Below are positions 30,891-41,902 of a stretch of 64,000 nucleotides of DNA, one piece after another. The notes beneath the pieces are model-generated. The model did no database searches, was not told the origin of the DNA, and saw only the letters and a list, made by a program, of their open reading frames with translations. The DNA is from Penicillus capitatus (lineage: Eukaryota > Chlorophyta): assembly GCA_965649825.1 (NCBI GenBank), contig OZ287696.1, positions 1,612,001-1,676,000 on the forward strand, given 5' to 3'. Position 1 is the first letter of the stretch; each line of letters opens with the position of its first letter. Both the position numbers and the translations under genes were made by a program.

Positions 30891-31322
30891 TCATGCAGTC
30901 TGCACACCGCGAAAGACTGGAATGCCTGTGCCATACCGTCCGAGTCGTCCCAGTACTCCGTTCTCTTTCGCGAACTGCCCAAAGCAGCAGCATGATGCAA
31001 AACTCACCACAGCCAACGCCAGCGTGGCGATCAATAAGATCACCGAGAGAACTCTGTACACTCCTGACAGTCTTTTTTTCTTATCGGCGCAGTAACCATC
31101 GTCCTCTTCTTCCATCAGATTTTCGCACTTGCACATGTCTTCTCCACAGCTGTCGTCTTCTTTACAACATACGATGCCTTCGCAGACACATCGGTATTTC
31201 TTCGTTCCGGTAAAGTTAACGACGAGGAGAGCCGTAAGTGCCGCGGCTGTCAGAATCGTAAAAAAGATGGAGAGAATCGGAACGGCACAGAATTGGCAAC
31301 AGTCATTGGAACGGTATTTCAT
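30891..31322 (-). CDS. Cys-rich two-TM membrane protein, paralogue 5 (dispersed)
   Basis: 143 residues from ATG 31322. It shares the architecture of paralogues 1-4: C-C-x-F-C-A-V-P at the N-terminus, helix 1, the G-T-K-K-Y-x-C-x-C entry to an acidic Cys-rich loop with CC and C-x-C, and helix 2 ending S-F-A-S-C-C-C-F-G. The tail is different, and no synthetase or block sequence flanks it, so it predates the tandem array. 31323-31939 holds its upstream region with CACGTCACG-type boxes and no clear gene. Confidence 0.72.
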   Translation of the reverse strand: MKYRSNDCCQFCAVPILSIFFTILTAAALTALLVVNFTGTKKYRCVCEGIVCCKEDDSCGEDMCKCENLMEEEDDGYCADKKKRLSGVYRVLSVILLIATLALAVVSFASCCCFGQFAKENGVLGRLGRYGTGIPVFRGVQTA

Positions 31323-31939
31323 CGTGCACAGAAAGGAAAGAAGTAATCGTCTTCGCGTCGGAGATGTTGTGCAGCAAGGTGTTTGGTGCTGCTTTATATA
31401 CTGCTAACTACAGCGATGAAAGACGGCGCACTTTCTAGATGGATGCGTGACACGTCACGTCGACCATACAGAGCCATCCCGCCACGGAAACAATGACCAT
31501 TGACACGAAGCTAGTCCAGCGAAGACAATGTGCTGTCGCGCTTTAAAACATTCTTTTCGGATGTATTGACGCTCTCAGTCTTTGTTTGTGGTGTGAGCTC
31601 CATGCTGTCGGATTCTGTTTACGTTATCGAGTTCGTGTGAAGTGTCCGAATCGTTCGGATGCTAGAAGGCAGTGTCGAAGCCACGAAAGAAGACAATGCT
31701 TTTCCACTAAGACAGAACCATGAACACAAGACAGTTAAAATGTTCCCGCCATGTAAAGTATATCACGGGGCAGAACGACATCATACATCGCAGAATTCTA
31801 CAGTGAGGAAGATATTCATCTATGGCTGTTCAGACTGTTTTGGTCGAGTTCTTCATGTTTGCTAGATGTTCAGCTTTTGTTCTCGGATTTCAGCAATCGG
31901 CCATCGAATTACTCTTGGTCTTCATCGAGTGTACAGAAG

Positions 31940-32329
31940 CTAACAACATAAACAACAGCAGCAGGAGACAAGGCTGCTCAGCAGCAGAATAAGCGTCACA
32001 ACGCCAGCGATGATGTAAACAGTTTCTGCTGTGGTTGCCAGTTTTTCGCCTGCTTCTACGCAGAAACCGCTTTTCTTGCTGATGTCTTCGTCCTCTGGAA
32101 GGATCTGGAACCAGCAGTGGCATTCGTCGTTTTTGCACTTAGTATTCTCTATTTCGCATTGCAAGAAGAGAACGTTTGTGTCTTCTGTATCGCAATGTCT
32201 TGTTTTTGGGCCGGCAAAAAGGACAGCAAGGGTAATCCCCAATGCGAAAAGAGTTAATGCCACGAGAGCGATTGTCGTCTGGCGAGGATTGCAGCACTTG
32301 TAGTTCTCCTCTCGACTATCATCCGTCAT
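31940..32329 (-). CDS. Cys-rich two-TM membrane protein, paralogue 6 (most diverged)
   Basis: 129 residues from ATG 32329. It keeps the N-terminal CC, helix 1, a G-P-K-x-x-x-C entry, a longer acidic loop with spaced Cys and C-x-C, and helix 2. It ends in a poly-Cys cluster (S-C-C-C-C) almost at the C-terminus, so the cytosolic tail is missing. Assignment rests on architecture and Cys placement more than sequence identity. Confidence 0.62.
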   Translation of the reverse strand: MTDDSREENYKCCNPRQTTIALVALTLFALGITLAVLFAGPKTRHCDTEDTNVLFLQCEIENTKCKNDECHCWFQILPEDEDISKKSGFCVEAGEKLATTAETVYIIAGVVTLILLLSSLVSCCCCLCC

Positions 32330-32527
32330 CGCAAAGCACCAGGTATAAATGCACAGACGTATTGCGCCTGGATATCAGAATATGTACCTTGGCCGCCCAA
32401 GAAGAAAAAATGAGTCATGCGACCGGTAACGAACACCGTCGCCGTTGCGCCACGCATTTGCCTCGTTTCCAATGAACATTATCTGGCAGAGCCGAGAAAA
32501 CCCCGCTCTAGAAAATCAGGATTCATC

Positions 32528-32837
32528 ATGGGACAAGTATCAAGACACCGACAAGACGAATACGCTTCGTCAGGGATGACAAAAGGTCAGTGGTGCCGTT
32601 CCTCGCCACGTTGTTCAATGGGATCTAACTTTTTTCCAGCGAGACACACGGCAGCTAGACGGTGGGTTACCTATCCCACAATCTCCAATTCCGAAGCCAG
32701 ACTTCATTTGTATGCTCGCAAAGATGTCAGTCGGCAAAGGCAAGTCTAGATCTTTGTTCTCGTCGTGTCTTGCTGTTCTTGTTGTAATTGGCCAGTATCA
32801 TGTCACACAGATCACGATGACGCTCTCCTTAGCGTGA
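32528..32837 (+). CDS. Small hypothetical protein, possible N-myristoylation signal
   Basis: Two candidate exons, 32528-32585 and 32644-32837, with a 58-bp intron give an 83-residue frame. It starts M-G-Q-V-S-R, compatible with N-myristoylation, and contains a Pro-rich segment LPIPQSPIPKPDF. The splice model is my inference; the match of phase and size to other introns is the main support. No family recognised. 32838-33156 shows no gene. Confidence 0.3.
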
Positions 32838-33156
32838 TATCCATAAGAGGAGTGACGGATCTGATGAGAACTCTTAAACATGTTTGTGCTTTTCACTTGT
32901 TCACTGGCTCACTCGTGGATTCACTTATCGATCGCGCCAATGCCGCCCCATCATCCCTTAGGGGATAAACCGACGATCACAATCTTCCCATTCTTACCCC
33001 ATTGCAACGAGCTGATGCGTGCGTATCGACTTGATTCTGTTGTCAGCCAATCGCTGTGAAAAAGTTGCCTAGATAAATACAGGCGTGTGTACAAGAGGTA
33101 AACATTTAGACAGCGTCTCCTTTTTTGGTTACACTTAAAGGTATTGAGATCTCTCT

Positions 33157-35334
33157 TTACTTCTTAACCGAACGATCGCTTCCTTCTCCGTGTGCAAATG
33201 TGTCCAGAAACTTGTTAGCGTCGTGGATTTCTTTCTCCTTCTTTGACGGACTCCATTGGAGCTCCTGTCCCATCAGATCTGCCACCTGTATAACAGTCAG
33301 GCATCATTGGAGTAGTATCCAGATCCCACCTTTGGAATGGCTTGTCGAGCGGCGAGAGTGTCCAGAAAGGCCAGTCGTGTTCGGCGCGCAATGAAATCCA
33401 CAATTGTCATGCAGTATTCATTCTGCACGGTGTACACCACTTCTGCTTCCAGCATCGGATGCCCTCGAACGATCCTCTGCCCCAGTTTTCGCTCCTCTGC
33501 TATTCTGGTGATCTTGCTCGCGCGATCTCCGTAACTCTGCGAGAGATGATGTGCCACACGTATGTCGATGGCACCAGGACGATGGGGGACCACATAATTC
33601 TGAGCAATCTCTGTAAACGTTGTTGGTGTCCAGTGAACGGCTCCATTGAGCTTTAGACCCTGTGTGCAGCAGGACTCAGCAGACAGGTCCCCAATAGAGA
33701 TTGCCATGTCGACAGCATCTTCTGCCATTTTCCGATACGTTGTCCATTTGCCTCCACTGATCGTCACCATTCCATCTTCCGCTACCACGACGTGATCTCG
33801 AGAGGTGTTCTCTGTGTTTGCAATGGAGAGATCTTTCACTAGGGGCCGAATTCCAGACCAGGCCGAAAGAACGTCTGATTTACGAACCTAAACATCAAAT
33901 CATATACAGCTTCTGCCTACTTCATTTCTTCAGACCTTCACAGTTAGATAGTCTTTGATAGAGTCCAAAATGAACTCAACTTCCTCATCGGTGGGTGCAG
34001 GCAGCATGCAGATCTCTGAACTCGAATCTGTTGTTCCAGCAATGGTGTGACCCAGCCATGGAAGCATGAACACGACTCTGCCATCCTGCCTCGAGCCATT
34101 CAACAGAGAGGAAAAGAGATGCGTCTTATCTCTGACCTTTGTTTTGGGAACGATCATTCCCACAGAATCTGCCGAGTAATAATCTGGAAGAGTGACATGG
34201 ACACCAGCACTGGGCAAAACAATATCTGGCTTGGCAGGATCTGCCATTTTACGGATGCGATCTGTGAAGGGCCCGGCGGCGTTGATCACCACACGCGCAT
34301 ACACTCTGATCTCTTCGTCACTCATTTCATCCCGTATTACGGCACCAATCACACGACCCCTCTCCTGAACCACTTCCGTTATCATCCTGCTCCATCAACA
34401 CAAGACACAGAGGTCATACGATCGATCACCTTGATGAGGCTGACACAGGGGGCGTGATTGAGAACAGTTGCTCCTGCAAGCGCCGCTGTCGTGATCAGAG
34501 TCAGATTGAGTCGAGCATCGTCAAACTGTCCATCGTAGTACAGTACCTACTCTTTGAATTTCGGCGTCTCTGTTTTCTGCGAACGGCTCACCGATCCTTT
34601 GAGCGTGGATCCATCTGATCTCTGAACGGCAAGTGTTGGAAAGCGTAGCTTGGATTCTCCCCACGGCAGGAATCGAGATCCCGTCAAGCCCCGACTGCCG
34701 GCAATGAAGTCGTAAGCTTTCAGTCCCGACCAGTAGTACGGAATCTCCCACCATTGATAGCAAGGCTGTACGTCACACATTTCTCACTCTTCTCAAACCG
34801 ATCATCTTCGACACGATCTGACCGTCATGATTGGGAGAGAGGACGTGAGAAACGGAGCGTTCATGAGGAGACGCTTGCGCTCTTGCAGTGCTTCGAAGAC
34901 GAGTTTCAATTGACCGAAATCTCGTTGAAAAACAGCCTTCTCGAGGTAACGAACGCCTCCATGGACGAGTTTCGTTGAACGCGAAGACGTCCCAGCGCCA
35001 AAATCTGCCGCCTCAACTAGCGCCGTATTGAGTCCCCTTCGCACATAGGATCTTAGGCGACAGCGATGATAGAAGGGAACGACCGCGTTGCTGCGTCGAC
35101 ACAGCAGCCAGCGCCCGTAGCTCCGCCTCCCACAATCAAGACGTCAAACGGTCGATCGCGGGTGCCTCGTTTCAGCGACGCCCACTGAGCATCGCGTCTG
35201 GGTAAGTACGTCCCGTAGACCTCTTCCGAGAGAACCACGGGGACATCGGATACCGCACTCGAATAATACCACAACGCCGTACTGGCGCCCACGACGATCG
35301 CACTCGCCGAGAAGAAACGCACAAATCTCGTCAT
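33157..35334 (-). CDS. GPD2: Mitochondrial FAD-dependent glycerol-3-phosphate dehydrogenase
   Basis: Seven exons (35334-35084, 35036-34823, 34765-34592, 34546-34430, 34364-33936, 33887-33330, 33285-33157) with introns of 44-65 bp give 623 aa. The enzyme oxidises glycerol 3-phosphate to DHAP at the inner membrane, passing electrons to quinone. Evidence: N-terminal basic/hydrophobic leader, the FAD motif VLIVGGGATGAG, the TKLVHGGVRYLE segment, VINAAGPFTD, AGTTDS, ISGGKWTTYR and RRTRLAFLD, all in family order. It lacks a visible C-terminal EF-hand extension, like the fungal and plant forms. The 5' start is the first ATG, just before the hydrophobic leader. Confidence 0.92.
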
Positions 35335-35400
35335 CTACGTATTCTTGCACTTGGACATCATTGGCTTATAAACTGCCGTAGCGTTTCATGAAGAGAGCGT

Positions 35401-36682
35401 TTAGCGCTTTTTCTTACGACGGCGCGGTGAGCGTCGATATTCTTCTTCTTCCGAATCATCGTCATCGTCATCGAAATCAAAACTGAGATTCACTTTCAGC
35501 AACATGGTGACCTGTCATGTCACACACATGAATGGAATCACTTGGTCTGTATGACATACCCGTCCTTTAGCTCCGCATTGAAAGACGTAGCCGCATCCGA
35601 TGATCAGCGCAAAGAGTAAGGCGAAATAGCCGATCGGGATAATGATGGCCCAGAACAGCTTGGACGTGGCAAATGCATCGCGACCGTGCTGCGCCAGCAT
35701 GAAATGATCGAAACCGCGACAGGTCCATCTGTCAATGAATCGGGGGCCCTTGACATTCACCTGTCACATCAACACCACTCGCTCGGGGATCGACCAGCGG
35801 GCGGAACGACTATAATGTTCACAACTGTTGTGTTGACGCAACTCGTGCTGAACGCCACCCAGTAGTCTTTGTCGTCAAAACAGAAGGCCCCTAGATCCAT
35901 CCTTGTGTGACGTCGCGAAGGTTTGGAAAGAGACGACCCTTCATGAATTTTCGAATGGTCTGTCGGTCTTTGAGTTGTTCAGCTGTTCGATAGTGAAGCT
36001 CGAACTTGGTTGGCTGATAAAGTTCGTAGTCGAAGAGGACACGCTCGAGTCGGCCATACTGCGCAAACAAACACTCTCTCAGTCTTCCTGCCACTGCTGG
36101 AGGCACATCAGACGTGATCAATGAGATCCGACTTGGTCCTGAATCCATCTTCGCTTGGCAGAGTGCATTTCCCCATCCAATCTCGTTCCATGCAGAGTCC
36201 CTTGTAGTACACGGCAGGCGAGTACCTGAAGATGAACTCAGACTGGAGAGCGCGACGGCCTCCACAGACCATAATGTGGTATTCGGATTGCATCCCTCCG
36301 GGGGATGCGGGATCGAGAAGTTGATGTTGAATCTTGCTGGCGATCGAGGCTCGAGTTGGCTGACTGGTATGGTGAATATCGAAACGGTCTCTTCGGGATC
36401 CACTTTCAGTTTGCCGGAGTAGTAGAGTTCCCAGTCGCCAGGGCTGACGACTTCCTTGCGCTCTGGACGCCATCTCCGCCTTGTCTCTTCTGTTTTGTTC
36501 GCTTCGGGAGCCTCCTCGGGCGAGAGAGCCGGCTCGGAGGCCGGCGTTGTTTCTGAGCACCGTCAGGCGGACTCTTCGATCGGAAAAACAGACGGACGCG
36601 CGAACACACCTTCTTGTGCCTGGCTGAGGGCAGCGTTCCACAGGCAAAGGGTGAACAGCGTCCACCAAACCGCATGCTGCAT
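35401..36682 (-). CDS. Type I ER membrane protein with dilysine tail, unknown family
   Basis: Five exons (36682-36610, 36552-35938, 35890-35811, 35760-35560, 35511-35401) give 359 aa. Signal peptide about 1-23 (WWTLFTLCLW core, AALSQAQ end). A lumenal region of about 260 residues has few Cys. One TM helix (LFWAIIIPIGYFALLFALIIGC) is followed by a cytosolic tail with an acidic run (FDFDDDD...EEEE) and the basic end RRKKKR. Lys at -3 and -4 forms a K-K-x-x ER retrieval signal. An in-frame TGA between signal peptide and body is removed by the 57-bp intron 1. I do not recognise the lumenal domain. Confidence 0.72.
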
Positions 36683-36783
36683 GGAACGAATGGGCGCGGC
36701 TGGTGTTTTAGTCAACCGTTTGTCTCGTGCCGAGCTTGTCGTACGAAGTGCGTTGTTGGTTTTCTCGTTCTCCATCGCCAACA

Positions 36784-38043
36784 ATGCACACGCACAGTAA
36801 CCTGTTCGTAAAGAACATTCCCACCGAGATAAACGAAGCAGTGCTGCGCTCCTTGTTCCAAACCTACGGCAACGTGCTTTCCTGTCGCATACTGAAGAGT
36901 CGCTACCGTGGCTCCAATAACGTCGGCTTCGTTAAGTTCGCAAGGCTAGAGGATGCCGAATTGGCTATACAGTATATGCATCTAGCGACGATTGAGAACG
37001 TCGTGATAGAAGTGCGTTTCGCCGATCAAGATGTCGGCGAGAGGCGCAGTCATTCACATTCGGATTATGAACCTGAGTATCGTTCGGTGGAAATCTCGCA
37101 CGACCAGCATCCCTGTAAGAACCTTTACGTCAAGGGATTTCCGCGTCAGTGGCGGGAAAGGGACCTTATGGATTTTTTCAGCAATTTTGGAACCGTTGTG
37201 AGTGCTAAAGTCCTGTCCTCGCGCGAATCTAGTGGAAGGAGCGGGGCGGGCTTGGTGATGATGGCATCCGTTGACGAAGCGGCTATTGCCTTGCGTCATG
37301 TAGACGGCCGGATTCCACTCGGAGGCGAAATTCCGATGTCGATTAAATATGCCGATTCGGAAGTAGCCAGTCGAGGTGGAAAAACTAAGAAACCGGCTTC
37401 TTCGTTTGAGAGCAGGTGGCTTTCGCACTTTCTAAGATCTTGTTTAGATGCTTGTGCATGAAGATATACACCTTATGTTCCAGAGCGGCCCTATAAGAAG
37501 AAGCCATACGGAGGCAAACAGCATCTGCCTTTGGCGCCGGTCTTGACACAGGCCGCTATGCAGTCCTCCAATCTTTGCCCTGTGATTGGCCAGCAATTCA
37601 AATTCGATAGGGAACCGCATCCAGTTGAGCGCATTAAACAAGAGCCTTATTGCCCGATGCCTTCTGGAAACTCCTATTCCTCTGAACCACATGCAAACTA
37701 CGACCATTCTTATCACTCTAATGCGCACATGGAGTCTCAGCCATCGGACATGAATCAATCCATCCTTTCTAAACAAGATGAGCAGAGAACCAGTCTTTAT
37801 ATTCGTAATCTGCCACATGATGTTGACGAATTGCGTCTCTATGAGTTGTTTGGGCACTATGGCGGCATTCGCAGTGTTAAGAGGTTACCAGATCGGGATA
37901 CAAAGAGTCGTGGAGGGGTGGGTTTCGTAAACTACGTTGATCATGCTGCTGCTTCCCAAGCAACAGCTGAGATGGACGGAGTGCGAATCGGCAATAATGT
38001 GCTGATTATCACACTCCAAGTGCGACCGACTTATAAACGTTAG
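36784..38043 (+). CDS. Three-RRM RNA-binding protein
   Basis: Two exons, 36784-37375 and 37484-38043, with an unusually long 108-bp intron, giving 383 aa. RRM1 (about 5-80) has RNP2 LFVKNI and RNP1 NVGFVKF. RRM2 (about 115-190) has LYVKGF and GAGLVMM. A linker rich in Lys/Pro/His/Ser follows, and RRM3 (about 305-380) has LYIRNL and GVGFVNY. The order 2+1 with a long linker resembles ELAV/PABP-like and splicing regulators; no orthologue can be named. The start codon is about 100 bp from the divergent ER protein gene. Confidence 0.82.
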
Positions 38044-38623
38044 CAAAGGTGCTCTAACTGTGGCATCTCAGGGATTCAAGCAGAGATAGCGTCATGGAAC
38101 AACATGCATGCTGTTTGTCGATTAGAGTTCGTTGTGTGAGAGTGTTAGACGCGAGAACGTGTTGAAACAACAGAGGAGAAATGGCAAGGGGGTGTTGGGT
38201 GAATCCGTGCTCAGAATCTGAATGTTGCTGCTCTCACAGTCCGACAGCTTCGCACTACTAAACGATTGTCGAACTGCGACAAATGTTCATTTATGACGCT
38301 GGCGACTTTGTCTCTCATTCGGCAATGCAATGCTCTCGAAGCATCCGAATGATTTATTGCATTGATCGAGTAGAATTTTTTGTGGAGATCATATGCTTTG
38401 TTTGTTGATTGCCTCTTTCCCTAACTTCTGTACTTCTAACTGGTATCGCTGTTGGTTGTGCGTATGGTCTGGAAAGAAATAATGTAAACTTCGAACAACT
38501 TTGCCATGACAGTCAATGCGCAATCGATCTTGTCGATAATCATTCGGATGGAATAGAAAGACGCGATTGCATCTCTGCCTTTGCTGGAATTGAATCCAGA
38601 AACGCACATTGCGTTTCGAACAG
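38044..38623 (+). other. Intergenic or 5' region, no supported gene
   Basis: No conserved frame seen. A short ATG frame near 38394 (MLCLLIAS...) looks hydrophobic and could be an upstream signal-peptide exon for the next gene, but no phase-consistent splice was proved. Confidence 0.3.
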
Positions 38624-39529
38624 ATGTACGGGTCGGCATCTTCACGCCGTCTTGTTTGCAGAAATGGATCGACAAGACATTATAGGCCGTGCTGCTTGTG
38701 CAGCCAGCCGCAAGACGCTTCCGTCAGAAGAAGCCCTTTTCCACTTTTCTCCGTCGAGCGTCTGCAAAACCCTCTTCCTCTGGTTGCCCCTCTTGCTCTG
38801 TGCTGTGCCCTAACCTCGATCACCACTCCGGCGTTGGCATACCTTCCTTCACCACAAGTCCGTCGTTTTCGCATTCCGTGCATATTTCAAACTGCCACAT
38901 CAGCAACAGGAGGATATTTCGTGCACGATCGTTGAAGAGAGGCATATGCCAGTTCCAATGGCCGATTTGTTTAACGGTGTCTTCGGAGATGGGGAGGAAA
39001 CGTTCGATCCGTTTACACTCTATGGAAAAACGCTGTAGGTAAATACTGTTTATCGGTTTGACGATCGGCAAGATCCGATCTGTCTGTTCGCAGCAAGAAG
39101 TACCTCATCGAAAACATTGAGAACGGTCGTGTCGTCAGTCGAAAGAAAGGATTTACGGTGGACACTTGCATCGGCATTCAGCCAGAGTTCCTTGAAACCC
39201 CTCAATTCAGGGCTCTTTCCTCTACTGAGAAGGTTCTGCCGCTTTGGAATGCACACATTGACTGTTTGCTCATCAAGGAGTCCTTTTCGGGGAATCGCAC
39301 ATGTGTGCATTCTGTTGGGAGTGGTTTGGAAGAGACATGTGCCAAATCGTGTGAAGAATCCTGCGAGAAGGTGCTGTCATCCTACGCAGAAGATGTCCGT
39401 ACCGAGAAAGGAGTCAAAATAGGAGACAAACTGGAGCAGACATTGTTGCGTCGATGCACGAGACAGTGCAATTTTGAATGCGGAAAGCCTGGCAAGATTT
39501 CGGATTTCTACATCCCCTCCAGAAATTGA
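38624..39529 (+). CDS. Predicted thylakoid-lumen Cys-rich protein
   Basis: Exons 38624-38857, 38910-39034 and 39094-39529 give 264 aa. The first about 45 residues are Ser/Arg-rich like a transit peptide. They are followed by a hydrophobic core (LVAPLALCCALTSI) and T-T-P-A-L-A, an A-x-A thylakoid processing site. The mature part has FDPFTLYGKTLKKYLIENI and about ten Cys in patterns C-x-x-S-C-E-x-S-C and C-T-R-Q-C-x-F-E-C-G, consistent with disulphides or metal binding in the lumen. I recall similar plastid-only proteins in plants and algae but cannot name the family. The TGA stop is followed within 70 bp by the next gene. Confidence 0.75.
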
Positions 39530-39595
39530 ACCGTGTTTTGAAAGTGTATCGCTGAACCTTCAGATTTTTTTCCGATTGCAGACGTGACGACCTTC

Positions 39596-40886
39596 ATGTG
39601 CTCCATGGCGTCGACATTGGGGCCTGGCCGCGTGCGGATCGAGAACAGGCTTCGCCATCCGAGAGGCGAACATCGTCTTCTGCCTGTTGTGCGCGTGTCT
39701 AACGAAGCGACGACGCCCGTTTACGCTTCATCCCTTCGCGACATTGCGTCATACATCGTGGGATGCGTCTAATGGGTCACAATCTTCGTGACTTTTTGCA
39801 TTTCTTAGGAGAAAGGAAGCGCAGAGGACGAAACTGAGGCTTTGCGGCTCATACGTGAGCTAAGAGAAAGCGGAAGCATCATAGGATTCGATGAAGGGCG
39901 CCGTTTGCCGAAGCGTAGCTACTCACTTTCGGATTTACGCCTGCACAAGATCGATGCCTCGAAGCTTCTGACGCCGAAGGATAACACGATCAGCAGATTG
40001 AAAGCCTATGCTTCCCTGGCCTACATTGCTGGACTCTCATCAGGCATCATGACAGATGTCATCAACATCTCATCGGCTACAGGAATTATCATTTTTACAG
40101 GTCTCCTCGTCGGAGCCGATCAGGTGCCACTCCCACACGCCAGCGTGACCTACCTATCTATCTGCTTCTTCAGATTCAAACAGGGGGCGGCGTGGAGTTT
40201 CTGTTGGTGGAATGGTTGGCGAGTGTATTTCAGCCTGGGTATCAGAAGCGTGTGGCACTGCATGAAGCTGGACACTTCTTAGTCGCTTACTTATCGGGTC
40301 TCCTTCCCAAGAGTTATACGCTCTCAGCATTGGATTACTTCAGAAAGTTTGCCTCTCCTCACAGTTCGTTTTACAAGCAGACGTTTCCTGTTTCTCAGAC
40401 ATAGAACATTCAACATCCAAGCAGGAACGACCTTTTGCGACAGTGAATTTCAAGCAGAGATAAAAAGCGGTACACAAGACTGGGATTTGCATCTATTGCT
40501 TACTCAGACGGTGTCGTTTTGAAGGTCAATTACAAGCAACCAGCTTGGATAGAGTCACGTGCGTTGCCGTGGCCGGCGTGGTCGCTGAATACTTAACTTT
40601 TGGTCATGCAGAAGGCGGACTAAATGATATCCTTCAACTTGATCAACTCATGCGCTCTCTTAAGGTACATGTCGATCATTAAAAAGTCTTGTAAAACCTT
40701 CTGCTGCAGTTTTCTCAGAAGAAGGTCGATAGTGAACTGCGCTGGGCTGTGATGAATACAGTGAGTTTGCTCAGAAGACATCGAAAGCTTCACCGAAAGC
40801 TAGCGGCACGCATGAGGGACGATGCCGCCATCACGGATTGTATCGCAATGATCGAAGACGAACTCAAGACATGCGATGACATTTAA
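39596..40886 (+). CDS. Plastid FtsH-like M41-type membrane protein without AAA domain
   Basis: Six exons (39596-39766, 39809-40123, 40174-40346, 40405-40469, 40525-40664, 40710-40886) give 346 aa. The sequence follows a plant plastid family annotated as stress-regulated or FtsH-like. Motifs are GFDEGRRLPKRSYSLSDLRL, IDASKLLTPKD, a hydrophobic pair, then VALHEAGHFLVAYLSG with the M41 zinc motif H-E-A-G-H, followed by LPKSYTLSALD and AGVVAEYL. No Walker A/B is present, so ATP-driven unfolding is not expected. A basic Ser/Arg-rich N-terminus suggests plastid import. Whether it is proteolytic is unknown; the catalytic HEXXH is intact. Confidence 0.82.
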
Positions 40887-41122
40887 CGCTGTCTGCCACA
40901 GCAGAGAGCACAACGACTGAGTATTACTTTTGTTCGATTCGAATCCTCAGAAAAAATGCGTGTGTACGGACAGCGATGTACGATTGGACGGTCGAGCTTT
41001 AATACGACAAGCAAACGCATGGAACAGATTTTTATCATCACAATTCGGGTAGATAAGCTCGACAAGGGCAAATCCTATAAGATACATTTTCCTATTAACG
41101 AGAAGGTGATAAAATCGAATTC

Positions 41123-41902
41123 CTAGCTGCTGTTAGATCCGACACTGGAATGGCTTGAGAGTGAAACGGATCCAGAAACAGAAGGAACTGCGAACGCGGC
41201 CAACTGCGTGTCCAAGATGGTCGATGGTGTCGAAGCTGTGTTCTTGAGCTGCTCCCACGTGTCGATCGCCACTCGCACTTTACCCATAAGCGTTGTCACT
41301 CTTTCAGAACCCTGGATTGTCGGCCGAGACTCGGATGCTGCCGCCTCAAAAGGATGCCCTGCTGCACGTATTTGTTCTTGACGTGCCAGCAATGTGTCGA
41401 TAGAACCCTCCGCTCGACGGGCAATGGAGTTGGCAATCTCTGTCGAACAGATTGGCATCTCCGCCAAGTGATCTCTCCGAAATTCGATTAACTGATTGCC
41501 GGTCTTCTTTGTGTATTTCTTGAGGATCTTCAGCAGACACGTGCAGCCAAGCATTGCCGAATGGACGAAAAGGAGCATTTCTCCGTGGAAATCGGCAAAT
41601 CGGTTGGCAATCTCGCGACAACGCTCTTCTGTCTGAGCACTGTTAGCCTGCTCCTCCAGGTTGGCCATTTGAATGACACGAATTTCCTCTTCCTCCATAA
41701 AGCGATCATTTACTTGTTCAATGCAAGTTTTGAGATTTAGTACGAAGTCCGTCTGTAGTCGGGCAGCCTCGTCGCGTTGGCCAGTGACCTGGCACTCTAC
41801 CATTTGTCTGAGTGTTTTCTTCAGCTGCTTATAGCCATCAAAGAGGGTTTGAATGTCGGGAATTGTTTCGGCCGTTTCGCGTAGCAGATTGCAAAACTTC
41901 AT
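41123..41902 (-). CDS. SPX-domain protein
   Basis: 259 aa, single exon, from ATG 41902 (MKFCNLLRET); an open frame further upstream lacks an ATG. SPX domains sense inositol pyrophosphates in phosphate signalling. Evidence: the N-terminal helix MKF..LL, the YKxLKK segment, the central helix DFVLNLKTCIEQVNDRFMEEEE, and the C-terminal basic helix LKILKKYTKKTG, which carries the conserved ligand-contact lysines of the KILKKYDKRTG type. The rest is Ser/Ala-rich with no RING, MFS or EXS domain. It therefore resembles stand-alone plant SPX1-4 type regulators rather than transporters. Confidence 0.85.
   Translation of the reverse strand: MKFCNLLRETAETIPDIQTLFDGYKQLKKTLRQMVECQVTGQRDEAARLQTDFVLNLKTCIEQVNDRFMEEEEIRVIQMANLEEQANSAQTEERCREIANRFADFHGEMLLFVHSAMLGCTCLLKILKKYTKKTGNQLIEFRRDHLAEMPICSTEIANSIARRAEGSIDTLLARQEQIRAAGHPFEAAASESRPTIQGSERVTTLMGKVRVAIDTWEQLKNTASTPSTILDTQLAAFAVPSVSGSVSLSSHSSVGSNSS

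Noticed and set aside
36553-36609. In-frame TGA breaking the ER membrane protein
   Set aside because: It lies in a 57-bp GT-AG intron that keeps the frame.
36108-36668. 186-codon minus ORF over the ER protein
   Set aside because: Shadow frame of a better-supported coding frame with signal peptide and TM helix.
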